A stretch of 64,000 bases of DNA from Lutibacter sp. B1 (GTDB taxonomy: Bacteria > Bacteroidota > Bacteroidia > Flavobacteriales > Flavobacteriaceae): contig NZ_JAAZUI010000003.1 in assembly GCF_012524075.1 (NCBI RefSeq), forward strand, positions 1 through 64,000. Direction: 5' to 3'. The number at the start of each line of letters is the position of its first letter. The stretch's first letter is position 1. The notes under the pieces were generated by a model. The model was not told the origin of the DNA. It made no database searches and was given only the letters and a program-made list of their open reading frames with translations. The translations under genes and the position numbers were made by a program. Of the stretch, positions 47,101 to 54,778 are shown in pieces.

Positions 47101-47652
47101 TTTATAAGCTAACTTATTTTCTTTTTTATCAATAATGTAACCTGGTAAAATTACCAATTCGCCTTTTGGTTTATCATATTTTATAAGTTTAGCGTTTTTG
47201 GTTTCTTGCCATAAATAAGATGAAGCACCAATGTGAGAAATTGCTTTTTGAAATGCAGTTGCTTCTGAAAGACTTGGTTTGGTGTTTAAATTTTCAATTT
47301 GATAAAATTCACCGGAAATAGATTTTATTTCTCCATTTTTACTGTGAACAATTGGGGTAGCAAAATCAACTTTTACATTGTTGTAAAATTGTTGGTGTTT
47401 TTCGTGAGTAAAACCTAGTTTATCTTTTTTACTTTTAGTGAAAACTATATTATCTTCACTTTTAAGATTTAATTGTTCTTTAAATAAAAGATCTTTTTGA
47501 TTGGTTTTGTAAACCTTATCTATTTTTTTCTTTAAAGAATTAGGTTTGGCATTGAGTTTTGGTTCTTTTTTTTGCGCGTTGATTTGCCCTATAAATAAGG
47601 AAAAAACAACAAAAAAAACAGCAAAACTTTTTTTGGAGTAGTTTTTTTTCAT
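44185..47652 (-). CDS. T9SS-secreted M4 (thermolysin-like) metalloprotease
   Basis: A 1155-residue secreted protease. It has a signal peptide (about 1-26), an FTP/PepSY propeptide (about 50-190), the M4 catalytic domain with zinc motif AAHEIGHAV, third ligand Glu in GAMNEAFSD and the C-terminal GVLNHWFYILSEG segment, a first GEVEDY domain (WIDYNKDGDFDD to GEVEDYTVVL), two nearly identical fibronectin type III domains (each TVDLSWSGATDNV), a second GEVEDY domain, and a C-terminal type A T9SS domain (NVYPNPTTETIQI to IITKIVKE). It probably degrades extracellular protein for nutrition. It is divergent from the peptide ABC gene across a LytTR-like repeat array. Confidence 0.94.
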   Translation of the reverse strand: MKKNYSKKSFAVFFVVFSLFIGQINAQKKEPKLNAKPNSLKKKIDKVYKTNQKDLLFKEQLNLKSEDNIVFTKSKKDKLGFTHEKHQQFYNNVKVDFATPIVHSKNGEIKSISGEFYQIENLNTKPSLSEATAFQKAISHIGASSYLWQETKNAKLIKYDKPKGELVILPGYIIDKKENKLAYKFDIYATKPISRGFVYVDAQNGEILFYNAIIKHADNLLGIDFEEYYSKVTKAKSADKLLTAGNAATRYSGTKTIETSSSSGSYILSDITRGNGIKTYDMNEGTNYSSAVDFSDNDNNWTAAEWDNTAKDNGALDAHWGAEMTYDYWQDKHGRNSFDDAGATINSYVHYDTAYDNAFWDGSRMTYGDGSSDGTVGDGYFDILTSLDVAAHEIGHAVCTNTADLAYQKESGAMNEAFSDIWAACVEAYAAPEKDIWLIGEDIERRTTSVALRSMSNPKDEGQPDTYGGTNWVDVNCTPSSSNDYCGVHTNSGVLNHWFYILSEGKSGTNDIGSSYNVTGIGIDKAAQIAFRLESLYLSANSTYAEARTSGIQSAEDLYGADSAEVIATTNAFYAVGVGKEYGDTSIEYCTSAGNSVSDEYIGRVQLGTIDNSTGASSGYTDYTSISTDLVKGDTYTITITPTWTGTVYSEGYSVWIDYNKDGDFDDSEEQVWTNAASKTTPVSGTFTVPTSAITGSTTMRVSMKYNAIPTACESFSYGEVEDYTVVLGTGAPDTEAPTAPTLTSSNITQTTVDLSWSGATDNVGVTGYDVYQGTTLLTSITGTSYQVTNLSADTSYSFTVKAKDEAGNISESSNTVSVTTLAPDTQAPTAPTLTASNTTNTTVDLSWSGATDNVAVTSYDVYQGTSLLTSVTTTTYQVTGLTAATTYSFTIKAKDDAGNVSNTSNAVSVTTLNNQITYCDSKGNNSSYEWIDYVSFGGMTNTTGNDGGYADYTSSVATVAKGTTNEIIISAGFRSSSYTEYWAVWIDFNQDGTFADAEKMVTGSSSSSGNLSADITIPSDAVSGQTRMRVSMKYNSSQTACETFTYGEVEDYTVNISSTTVNYNSSLAFIPSEDLGFEIGSDLNVYPNPTTETIQIKFNKKENLSYKISNRLGQVVKTGKGNKESINISNLKPDVYFLEVNDGQKSIITKIVKE

Positions 47653-47738
47653 ATGAATTTAATTTTGGGGTTTTGGTTATAAAAACATTAAATATGTGTC
47701 GAAGATATTAAAAAAATGTTAAAAAACTATAAAAACAT

Positions 47739-47789
47739 ACCGTTTATATAAAAAAACATACCGTTTGTTTAAAAAATCATACAGTTTAA
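47739..47789 (+). promoter_or_regulatory. LytTR-type direct-repeat array before the peptide ABC gene
   Basis: Three repeats start at 47739 (ACCGTTTAT), 47760 (ACCGTTTGT) and 47781 (ACAGTTTAA), exactly 21 bp apart, each preceded by CAT. The first two match the LytTR consensus [TA][AC][CA]GTTN[AG][TG] fully; the third differs at the last base. The second ends 31 bp and the third 10 bp before the TACTTTTG -7 element. They lie 87-137 bp upstream of the divergent M4 protease start, so both genes could be controlled. Confidence 0.65.
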
Positions 47790-47799
47790 TTAAATTAAT

Positions 47800-47807
47800 T
47801 ACTTTTG
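47800..47807 (+). promoter_or_regulatory. TAnnTTTG -7 element of the peptide ABC gene
   Basis: TACTTTTG ends four bases before the ATG at 47812, so the transcript is predicted to be leaderless or nearly so. There is no -33 TTTG; the repeat array takes that place. Confidence 0.55.
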
Positions 47808-47811
47808 ATAT

Positions 47812-49494
47812 ATGAGTATAATTCTTAATGTAAAAGACCTTTCAGTTTCTTTTAAAACTGACGATAATTACAATAAAGTTGTTAAAGGGGTTTCTTATAT
47901 TGTTAATGAAAATGAGATTTTAGGAATTGTTGGTGAATCGGGTAGTGGAAAGTCAGTTTCATCATTGGCTATTTTAGGACTTTTGCCTAAAAGTACTTTG
48001 GTTGAAGGAGAAATTATTTTTAAAGATATTTTATTAACCAAAGTTACAGGCAAGCAATTTAAAAAAATTAGAGGCAATCAAATTTCTATGATTTTTCAAG
48101 AACCAATGAGTTCTTTAAATCCCAGTTTAACATGTGGTTATCAAGTATTAGAAATTTTACTTCAGCATAAAAAAATATCAAAAAAAGAAGCAAAAAAAGA
48201 GGTAATTGAATTGTTTAAAAAAGTAAAGTTGCCTAGAGCCGAAACTATTTTTAATCATTACCCACATCAAATTTCGGGCGGACAAAAACAACGTGTTATG
48301 ATAGCGATGGCTATAGCTTGCAAACCTCAAATTTTAATTGCTGATGAGCCTACAACTGCTTTAGATGTTACCGTTCAAAAAGAAATTATTTTATTATTGA
48401 AAGAATTGCAGCAAGAAACAAATATGAGCATCATTTTTATTACTCACGATTTGGCTTTGGTTTCTGAAATTGCAGATAGAGTTTTAGTAATGAAACAAGG
48501 AGAAATTGTTGAGCAAGGTACTTCAACAGAGTTATTTAAAAATCCACAACATAATTACACAAAAGCACTTATAAATTCAAAGCCCAATTTAAATTTCAGA
48601 TTAAAAAAGCTGCCAACTGTACAGAATTTTATGGAGCAAACTATTAATAATGAAGTTTATACTGAGGAGGAAAGAAACAATTTTCATTCAAAAATATACG
48701 CAAAAGAACCTTTGTTGGAAGTAAAAAATTTAGCTACATATTTTGGTAAAGAAAGCAATTGGTTTTTTGAAAAAGAACAGCTGGTAAAAGCAGTAGATAA
48801 TGTTTCGTTTCAACTGTTTGAAGGTGAAACATTGGGTTTGGTTGGCGAATCGGGTTGTGGAAAAACCACGTTAGGCCGTACAATTTTACATTTAGAAAAA
48901 GCTACTAAAGGAGAGCTGTTTTATAAACAAAAAGACGTAACAAATCTTTCAAATAAAGAATTAAAAGATTTCAGAAAAGAAGTTCAAATAATTTTTCAAG
49001 ATCCATTTTCTTCTTTAAATCCTAGAATTCCTGTTGGTAAAGCCATTATGGAACCAATGAAAGTACACGGAATTTTAAATTCTAAAGAAGAACGAAAGCA
49101 ATATGTTTTAGAAATTTTACAACGTGTTGGCTTAAATGAAGAATATTTTTACCGCTATCCACACGAATTTTCAGGCGGGCAACGTCAACGAATTGGTATT
49201 GCGCGTACCATAGCTTTAAAGCCTAAATTAATTATTTGTGACGAATCTGTTTCGGCATTAGACGTTTCGGTTCAAGCTCAAGTTTTAAATTTGTTGAACG
49301 AGTTAAAACAGGATTTTGGTTTTACGTATATTTTTATTTCGCACGATTTGTCTGTTGTAAAATATATGTCTGATCAACTTATGGTAATGAATAATGGTAA
49401 AATTGAAGAAATTGGTGATGCTGATGAGGTTTACAAAAATCCAAAATCAAGCTATTCTAAAAAATTAATTGATGCTATTCCTAAAGGAATTTAA
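47812..49494 (+). CDS. Dipeptide/oligopeptide-type ABC transporter, fused double ATPase
   Basis: A 560-residue protein made of two complete ABC ATPases of the oligopeptide/nickel type in tandem (DppD-DppF fusion, as in YejF or GsiA). Domain 1: Walker A GESGSGKS, Q-loop MIFQEPMSSLNPSL, signature ISGGQKQR, Walker B ILIADEPTTALDVT. Domain 2: GESGCGKT, IIFQDPFSSLNPRI, FSGGQRQR, LIICDESVSALDVS. Both end with the family tail (KNPQHNYTKALI, KNPKSSYSKKLI). No permease or binding protein is adjacent, so partners must be encoded elsewhere. Adjacent control with a secreted protease would fit peptide uptake. Confidence 0.93.
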   Translation: MSIILNVKDLSVSFKTDDNYNKVVKGVSYIVNENEILGIVGESGSGKSVSSLAILGLLPKSTLVEGEIIFKDILLTKVTGKQFKKIRGNQISMIFQEPMSSLNPSLTCGYQVLEILLQHKKISKKEAKKEVIELFKKVKLPRAETIFNHYPHQISGGQKQRVMIAMAIACKPQILIADEPTTALDVTVQKEIILLLKELQQETNMSIIFITHDLALVSEIADRVLVMKQGEIVEQGTSTELFKNPQHNYTKALINSKPNLNFRLKKLPTVQNFMEQTINNEVYTEEERNNFHSKIYAKEPLLEVKNLATYFGKESNWFFEKEQLVKAVDNVSFQLFEGETLGLVGESGCGKTTLGRTILHLEKATKGELFYKQKDVTNLSNKELKDFRKEVQIIFQDPFSSLNPRIPVGKAIMEPMKVHGILNSKEERKQYVLEILQRVGLNEEYFYRYPHEFSGGQRQRIGIARTIALKPKLIICDESVSALDVSVQAQVLNLLNELKQDFGFTYIFISHDLSVVKYMSDQLMVMNNGKIEEIGDADEVYKNPKSSYSKKLIDAIPKGI

Positions 49495-49496
49495 CA

Positions 49497-49515
49497 GCAA
49501 TATATTGTATATTGC
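49497..49515. promoter_or_regulatory. 8-bp palindrome before the TPR gene
   Basis: GCAATATA-TTG-TATATTGC is a perfect inverted repeat directly after the ABC stop and nine bases before the TPR ATG. It overlaps TATATTGC, one base off TAnnTTTG. It could be an operator or a weak stem-loop. Confidence 0.35.
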
Positions 49516-49523
49516 ACCTGTAA

Positions 49524-50477
49524 ATGAGCACAAAAAGTATACATAGATTTTTTTTGGTTGTAGCCTTGGTTGTTACAGGATTTTCTTATGCTCAAATTCA
49601 ACCTTTTTTTGAAGAAAATAACTTAAATTTTCAAGAACATTTTTTTGAAGCTCTAAAGCAAAAAGCAATCAATAATTTTGGAAAAGCAGTTGAAAGTCTT
49701 GAAAAATGTTACGAGATAGACCAAAATAATACTGCTGTAGAGTTTGAACTTTCAAAAAATTATTTGGAACTAAAAAAATATGAAGAAGCCGAAATATTTG
49801 TAAACAGAGCCTTGAAAAAAGAACCTAAAAATGTGTATTTATTACAGCATAAAGAAGCTATTTATAAGGCTAAGAATAATTTAGAAAAAGCAATTGAAAT
49901 TCAAAAAGAAATTATTAAGTTAAACCCTAAATTTAGTGATGAGTTGGTGTTGTTGTACATTCAGAACAGAGAATTTGAAAAAGCTGGTAAATTAATTTTA
50001 GAAATAGAAGACATGGCTTTGTCAACCACTAGAATTAAAAGTTATAAAGAATATCTTGAAAACAGAAAATTACCGGTTTTAACTTCTCAAAATAATATAG
50101 ATACTTCTAATGAAGATATTGAAACATTAAAAAAACAGTACAAGGAACATAAAGATTACAAAATACTACAACAAATTTTAATTAAAGAAGCAGAAAGCGA
50201 ATATTTTGAAAACTTGTATAACGATAGTAAAGAAGCATTAGAATTATTTCCTTCGCAGTCCTTTTTGTATAAAATGAATGGTTTAGCTTTAAACAAACTT
50301 GGAAAATATAACGAAGCAATTTCCGTTCTTACAGTTGGCATTGATTTTGTTATTGATAATAATAAATTAGAAGCAGATTTTTATGAAGAACTATCAATAA
50401 GTTACAAAGGTTTAAATAACAATAATGAAGCTTTAAAATACCAACAAAAAGCTAAGGAGTTAAGAAAAGAAAATTAA
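49524..50477 (+). CDS. Periplasmic TPR protein
   Basis: A 317-residue protein with a signal peptide (about 1-24, ending FSYAQ) and tetratricopeptide repeats along most of its length: for example NFGKAVESLEKCYEIDQNN, KYEEAEIFVNRALKKEPKN, NLEKAIEIQKEIIKLNPK and, near the C-terminus, KYNEAISVLTVGIDF. It is a scaffold without catalytic residues. It heads an operon with a DUF4292 lipoprotein (ATG directly after its stop) and an EnvC-like protein, a conserved flavobacterial trio probably concerned with the envelope. Confidence 0.88.
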   Translation: MSTKSIHRFFLVVALVVTGFSYAQIQPFFEENNLNFQEHFFEALKQKAINNFGKAVESLEKCYEIDQNNTAVEFELSKNYLELKKYEEAEIFVNRALKKEPKNVYLLQHKEAIYKAKNNLEKAIEIQKEIIKLNPKFSDELVLLYIQNREFEKAGKLILEIEDMALSTTRIKSYKEYLENRKLPVLTSQNNIDTSNEDIETLKKQYKEHKDYKILQQILIKEAESEYFENLYNDSKEALELFPSQSFLYKMNGLALNKLGKYNEAISVLTVGIDFVIDNNKLEADFYEELSISYKGLNNNNEALKYQQKAKELRKEN

Positions 50478-51254
50478 ATGAAACATTTTTCAAAATTATG
50501 TGTAGTGCTGTTATTAGGAATTACTTCATGTAAATCCACTAAAAACATAACAACAGCCGAAACTATAAGTGTATTATCAACCAAAAAAATAATTAGCAAT
50601 CATTACGAGAATAATTTTAAACAAAATACGGTAACAGCTAAATTAGATGTGAAATATAAAGATAAAAAAACATCGGTTAGTGCTAATATAAAGTTGCGAA
50701 TTGAGAAAGATAAAACTATTTGGATGAGCGCAACAAAATTAGGGATACCTTTAGCGAAATTAAAAATTACTCCAACCAGAGTTAGTTATTACGAAAAATT
50801 GGATAAAACGTATTTTGATGGAGATTTTTCTTTGCTAAGCAAATGGTTAGGTACAGAATTAGATTATGAAAAAGTACAAAATATATTGTTAGGACAAGCA
50901 GTATTTAATTTGAAAAAAGGAAAATATATATCTTCAATTGAAGATAATTTGTATCGAATAATGCCAAAAAAAGACAATGAATTATTTAATATTTTGTTTT
51001 TTATGAATCCGGAAAATTTTAAGTTAAATAAACAAGAAATTAGAAATCCGGCAAAACAACAACTATTAACAGTTTCATATCCAAAATATCAAAATGTTAA
51101 CGGAATTCAATTTCCTGAAGATATAAAAATTAAAGCTATAGAAAAAAAGAAGTTAACTACCATAGATATTGAATATCGATCAGTAGAATTTGATAAAGAA
51201 TTAACTTTTCCGTTTTCTATACCAAATGGTTATAAAGAAATTAGTTTAAAATAA
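50478..51254 (+). CDS. DUF4292 lipoprotein
   Basis: A 258-residue lipoprotein with the lipobox GITSCKS (Cys18), so it is anchored to a membrane. The rest is beta-rich (TVTAKLDVKYKDKKTSVSANIKLRIEKDKTIWMSAT, read in parts) with the DUF4292 signature region GIPLAKLKITPTRVSYYEK. The domain is thought to share the LolA/LolB fold, which would suggest lipoprotein or lipid handling; this is family knowledge plus inference. Its start abuts the TPR stop and its stop overlaps the next ATG by one base, so three-gene coupling is strong. Confidence 0.88.
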   Translation: MKHFSKLCVVLLLGITSCKSTKNITTAETISVLSTKKIISNHYENNFKQNTVTAKLDVKYKDKKTSVSANIKLRIEKDKTIWMSATKLGIPLAKLKITPTRVSYYEKLDKTYFDGDFSLLSKWLGTELDYEKVQNILLGQAVFNLKKGKYISSIEDNLYRIMPKKDNELFNILFFMNPENFKLNKQEIRNPAKQQLLTVSYPKYQNVNGIQFPEDIKIKAIEKKKLTTIDIEYRSVEFDKELTFPFSIPNGYKEISLK

Positions 51255-52483
51255 TGCAGTTTAAATTACATCATATTCTTATTGTTTTAGCGCTGCTGTT
51301 AAGTATAAATGTTTCGGCTCAAAAATCGAAAAGAGAACGCCTTGAAGCCCGCCGTATACAGCTGCAAAAAGATAAGGTTTACATAAATGCGTTGCTTTCA
51401 AATACCAAAAGGAAAGAAAAAAATGTGCTGGATGATTTAAAAGATTTGAAAGATAAAATTAAAACTCGGGAAGAATTTATTAACGCAATAACTAATGAAA
51501 CCAACGAGCTAGGAAATGAGATCTATTTAAATCAGCTTGAAATTAATGAGTATAAAAGAGAGTTGGAAGCCTTAAAAAAAGATTATGCTGATATGATTTT
51601 TAAATCGTATAAAAGTAAATCTCAAAATAGCCGAATTATGTTTTTGCTTTCTTCTGAAAACTTTTTTCAGGCGTACAAAAGATTTCAGTACATGAATCAA
51701 TACACCAAGTTTAGAAAGAAACAAGGAGAAGTAATTCAAGAAAAAACAGCTCAGTTGCAAGTTTTAACAGATTCTTTAACGGTAAAAAAACAGCAAAAAC
51801 AAGCTCTTTTAAATGAGAAAAAACAAGAGCAATTAGCCATTGAAAATGAGAAAAAGGAGCAAGAGAATTTATTAAGTCAGGTAAAGAAAAAAGAAAGCAA
51901 GTATAAAAAGCAAATTCAGCAATTTCAAAAAGAAGAAGAACGAATAAATGCTCAGATTGATAAAATTATTAGAGATGCTATTGCAGCGTCGAATAAAAGA
52001 AATAAAGGTGAAATCTCCGGAAGTTCTTCGGCAACGTTTGCTTTAACTGCTGAAGCAAAAGAATTAGCTTCGCAATTTACACAAAACAAAGGGAAATTGC
52101 CTTGGCCTGTAGAAAAAGGGTACGTTTCTACATATTACGGTAAACAACCGCATCCTATAGTAAAAACTGCAACTATACAAAGTAACGGTGTTAGAATTAC
52201 AACTAATGAAGGCAGTAAAGCCAGAGCTGTTTTTAATGGAACTGTTTTAGCGGTTCAGGTGATGACGGGTAATAAAAAAGCCGTTCTAATACAACATGGT
52301 AATTATATTACGGTTTATAAAAATTTAGAGAATGTTTGGGTTAAAAAAGGCGATAAAGTTACCACCAAACAAGAAATAGGAACCATTTTTACCGATAAAA
52401 TTACAGGAAAAACCATTTTAAGCTTTGTTTTAACAAATAATGCTAAAACGGAAAATCCAACAGCGTGGATTTATAGAATGTGA
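51254..52483 (+). CDS. EnvC-like murein hydrolase activator (non-catalytic M23)
   Basis: A 409-residue periplasmic protein: a signal peptide (about 1-22, SINVSAQ), a long coiled coil (about 25-250, very rich in Lys, Glu and Gln), and a C-terminal LytM/M23-like domain (about 280-409, LPWPVEKGYVSTYYGKQPHP). The zinc ligands of active M23 peptidases are missing: the HxGxD position reads NGVRI and the HxH position reads ITVYKNL. It should therefore act like EnvC, activating an amidase at division, rather than cut peptidoglycan itself. The start overlaps the DUF4292 stop by one base. Only a weak palindrome follows. Confidence 0.92.
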   Translation: MQFKLHHILIVLALLLSINVSAQKSKRERLEARRIQLQKDKVYINALLSNTKRKEKNVLDDLKDLKDKIKTREEFINAITNETNELGNEIYLNQLEINEYKRELEALKKDYADMIFKSYKSKSQNSRIMFLLSSENFFQAYKRFQYMNQYTKFRKKQGEVIQEKTAQLQVLTDSLTVKKQQKQALLNEKKQEQLAIENEKKEQENLLSQVKKKESKYKKQIQQFQKEEERINAQIDKIIRDAIAASNKRNKGEISGSSSATFALTAEAKELASQFTQNKGKLPWPVEKGYVSTYYGKQPHPIVKTATIQSNGVRITTNEGSKARAVFNGTVLAVQVMTGNKKAVLIQHGNYITVYKNLENVWVKKGDKVTTKQEIGTIFTDKITGKTILSFVLTNNAKTENPTAWIYRM

Positions 52484-52571
52484 TTTTCACAATGAAATTT
52501 ATTATACAATAGCAGGTATAAGTCTTACGTTGATTGTACTTTTTATATAGCCGATAAGCATATTGTTTTTT

Positions 52572-52591
52572 TAAATAAGTGCACTTATTTA
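52572..52591. terminator. 20-bp perfect palindrome between convergent genes
   Basis: TAAATAAGTG/CACTTATTTA lies between the EnvC-like gene and the cytidylate kinase-like gene, eight bases from the latter's stop. T-runs are on the left side only, so it is a weak candidate for a bidirectional end signal. Confidence 0.4.
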
Positions 52592-52598
52592 TAATTCA

Positions 52599-53222
52599 TT
52601 AGAATCCAAACTTTTGTTTTACAAATTGTTGGATTAAAGTCACAGTACCTTTAATACCAAGGGCTGAAGAATTGATACAGATATGGTATGATTCAGCAGC
52701 TCCCCAAACTTTGTTGCTGTAATAGTTATAATATCCTGCGCGTTTTTTATCCATTTTCTCAATAAAATCTTTGGCTTTACTCTCCGATAATTGTTGAATT
52801 TCAGCAATACGTTTTACTCGGTCTTCTATATTGGCACTAATAAATACATTTACGCAGCGTGGATTTTCATGTAAAACATAATCAGCACAACGCCCTACAA
52901 AAAGACATGATTTCTGTTCAGCCAATTCGCGGATAACATCACTTTGTATTTTAAACAATGTCTCGTTACACAGGTAATTATTCACATTAATTTCATCAAT
53001 TAAAGAAGTACGTAAACCAAATAAACCTCCTAAAAGACTATGACTTTCTTTTTCATCAGCTTGTTCAAAAATCTCTTTCCCTAGCCCGCTTTCCTGCGAT
53101 GCAATTCGAATCAATTCCTTGTCGTAAAAAGAAATGTTTAATTCAGAAGCTAATTTTTTTCCAATTATTCGACCTCCACTACCAAGCTGTCTCCCTATAT
53201 TTATAAAAAATTTTTCGTCCAT
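52599..53222 (-). CDS. Cytidylate kinase-like family protein
   Basis: A 207-residue P-loop protein of the cytidylate kinase-like group, distinct from housekeeping Cmk. The N-terminal NIGRQLGSGGRIIGKKLA is the P-loop region (GSGG in place of GKS/T), followed by FYDKELIRIAS, CLFVGRCADYVL and the DRVKRIAEI/KKRAGYYNYY region with the lid arginines. Enzymatic substrate is not established. It follows a MATE transporter gene with a 26-base gap on the same strand, so they probably share a transcript. Confidence 0.85.
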   Translation of the reverse strand: MDEKFFINIGRQLGSGGRIIGKKLASELNISFYDKELIRIASQESGLGKEIFEQADEKESHSLLGGLFGLRTSLIDEINVNNYLCNETLFKIQSDVIRELAEQKSCLFVGRCADYVLHENPRCVNVFISANIEDRVKRIAEIQQLSESKAKDFIEKMDKKRAGYYNYYSNKVWGAAESYHICINSSALGIKGTVTLIQQFVKQKFGF

Positions 53223-53248
53223 GGTTGAATTGTTTTAGAAGAATAAAG

Positions 53249-54598
53249 TTACATCATAATTTTAGATTTTCGATATTGTGTAATTAGCAAATATGCTGCT
53301 ACAATACTTGATAACAAATCTGCCGTAGGCATACTGTACCAAACACCTTTTATTCCGAAGAATGACGGGAAAATAAGAAGGCACGGTAATAAAAAAAGTA
53401 CTTGACGAGCTAACGACATAAAAATGGCTTTGCCCGGCATTCCAATACTTTGAAAGAAATTTGAGGTAACCATTTGAAAACCTACAATAGGAAACAGAAA
53501 CAATACTATGCGTAAACCCGGTACGGCTATTGCGATTAATTCTTTATCATTGGTAAAAACGGCAGCAATGGTATGAGGAAAAATTTCACTCATTAAAAAG
53601 CCTACAGCCATTATACCGGTAGCTAAAATAATAGTTAATTTTAATACTTGATTTACTCTGATATATTGTTTGGCTCCAAAATTATAGCCGGCAATAGGCT
53701 GCATACCTTGGTTAAGTCCCATTACAATCATAAGAAAAAGAGCCGAAACTCGATTTATAATTCCGTAAGCACCAACAGCCAAGTCACCACCATGCTTTAT
53801 AAGACTTTGATTGATGATAATTACAATTATACTTGTAGCTGCATTCATTAAAAACGGAGCCATACCAATTGATAAAGAATCAACTACAATTTTGCGTTTT
53901 AACTTATATATTCCCTTCTGTAAATGAACTAAATTTTTCTTGTTACTAAATAGCTTTATTTGCCAAATTAACATAGATGTTTGAGCTATAACTGTAGCAA
54001 ACGCAGCTCCTTTTATTCCCCAGTTTAATACATAAATAAATAAGGGTGTTAATACAATATTGATGATAACTGAAAAAATGGTAGCATACATTGATTTTTG
54101 AGGATTGCCGGTTGATCGCAATAAGGCATTTAAACCAAGATACATGTGTGTTATTACATTACCAAGTGTAATAATTATCATATAATCGTGGGCATATGGG
54201 ATAGTATCGGAACTGGCACCAAAAAAATAGAGTATAGGATCAAGAAAAAGGAGTATTATTACCGTATAAGTAATCCCAAAAATTAAGTTTAATGAAAATA
54301 CGTTCCCTAAAATATTGTTGGCAGTACTGTAGTCTTTTTGTCCTAAACGTAATGACATTAACGCAGCCGCACCTGCTCCAACTAATGATCCAAACGCAGC
54401 TGCTAGATTCATTAAAGGAAAAGTAATAGCTAATCCTGATATAGCCAACGCACCTACTCCTTGACCGATAAAAACACTATCAGTTATGTTATATAGCGAT
54501 GCTGCCGTCATAGCAATTACAGCCGGAATGGCATATTGCATAAGCAAACTCCACACATTTTCACTACCTAATGCTATAGGAGATCCTTTTTTCTCCAT
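53249..54598 (-). CDS. MATE family efflux transporter
   Basis: A 449-residue inner membrane protein with twelve hydrophobic segments in two related halves, typical of MATE cation antiporters (AIPAVIAMTAASLYNITDSVFIGQ at the start of the N-lobe, GLNQGMQPIAGYNFGAKQ in the C-lobe, the latter a hallmark of the DinF/NorM-like group). Substrate is unknown; drugs or metabolites are exchanged for Na+ or H+. The gene is followed by the cytidylate kinase-like gene. The 180 bases upstream contain no recognisable promoter motif or gene. Confidence 0.93.
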   Translation of the reverse strand: MEKKGSPIALGSENVWSLLMQYAIPAVIAMTAASLYNITDSVFIGQGVGALAISGLAITFPLMNLAAAFGSLVGAGAAALMSLRLGQKDYSTANNILGNVFSLNLIFGITYTVIILLFLDPILYFFGASSDTIPYAHDYMIIITLGNVITHMYLGLNALLRSTGNPQKSMYATIFSVIINIVLTPLFIYVLNWGIKGAAFATVIAQTSMLIWQIKLFSNKKNLVHLQKGIYKLKRKIVVDSLSIGMAPFLMNAATSIIVIIINQSLIKHGGDLAVGAYGIINRVSALFLMIVMGLNQGMQPIAGYNFGAKQYIRVNQVLKLTIILATGIMAVGFLMSEIFPHTIAAVFTNDKELIAIAVPGLRIVLFLFPIVGFQMVTSNFFQSIGMPGKAIFMSLARQVLFLLPCLLIFPSFFGIKGVWYSMPTADLLSSIVAAYLLITQYRKSKIMM

Positions 54599-54778
54599 AA
54601 ATTTATTTAACTTGTCCTTAAAAAAACAAAATCAAATCAATTAGAAATTAGTATTGCAGAGTTAATGGTGCGAACAATAAAATTGAATTGATTAAGGCTT
54701 CGAAATTACTATTATTTTCAGTATTGAATTGAAAAATCTATATTTAATTTATTAAAAATATAATTGAAAGGGTTGATG

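Noticed and set aside
47739-47789. CRISPR-like short repeats
   Set aside because: The units are only 9-10 bp, spacers are 12 bp and AT-rich, there are three copies and no cas genes. The pattern fits LytTR sites instead.
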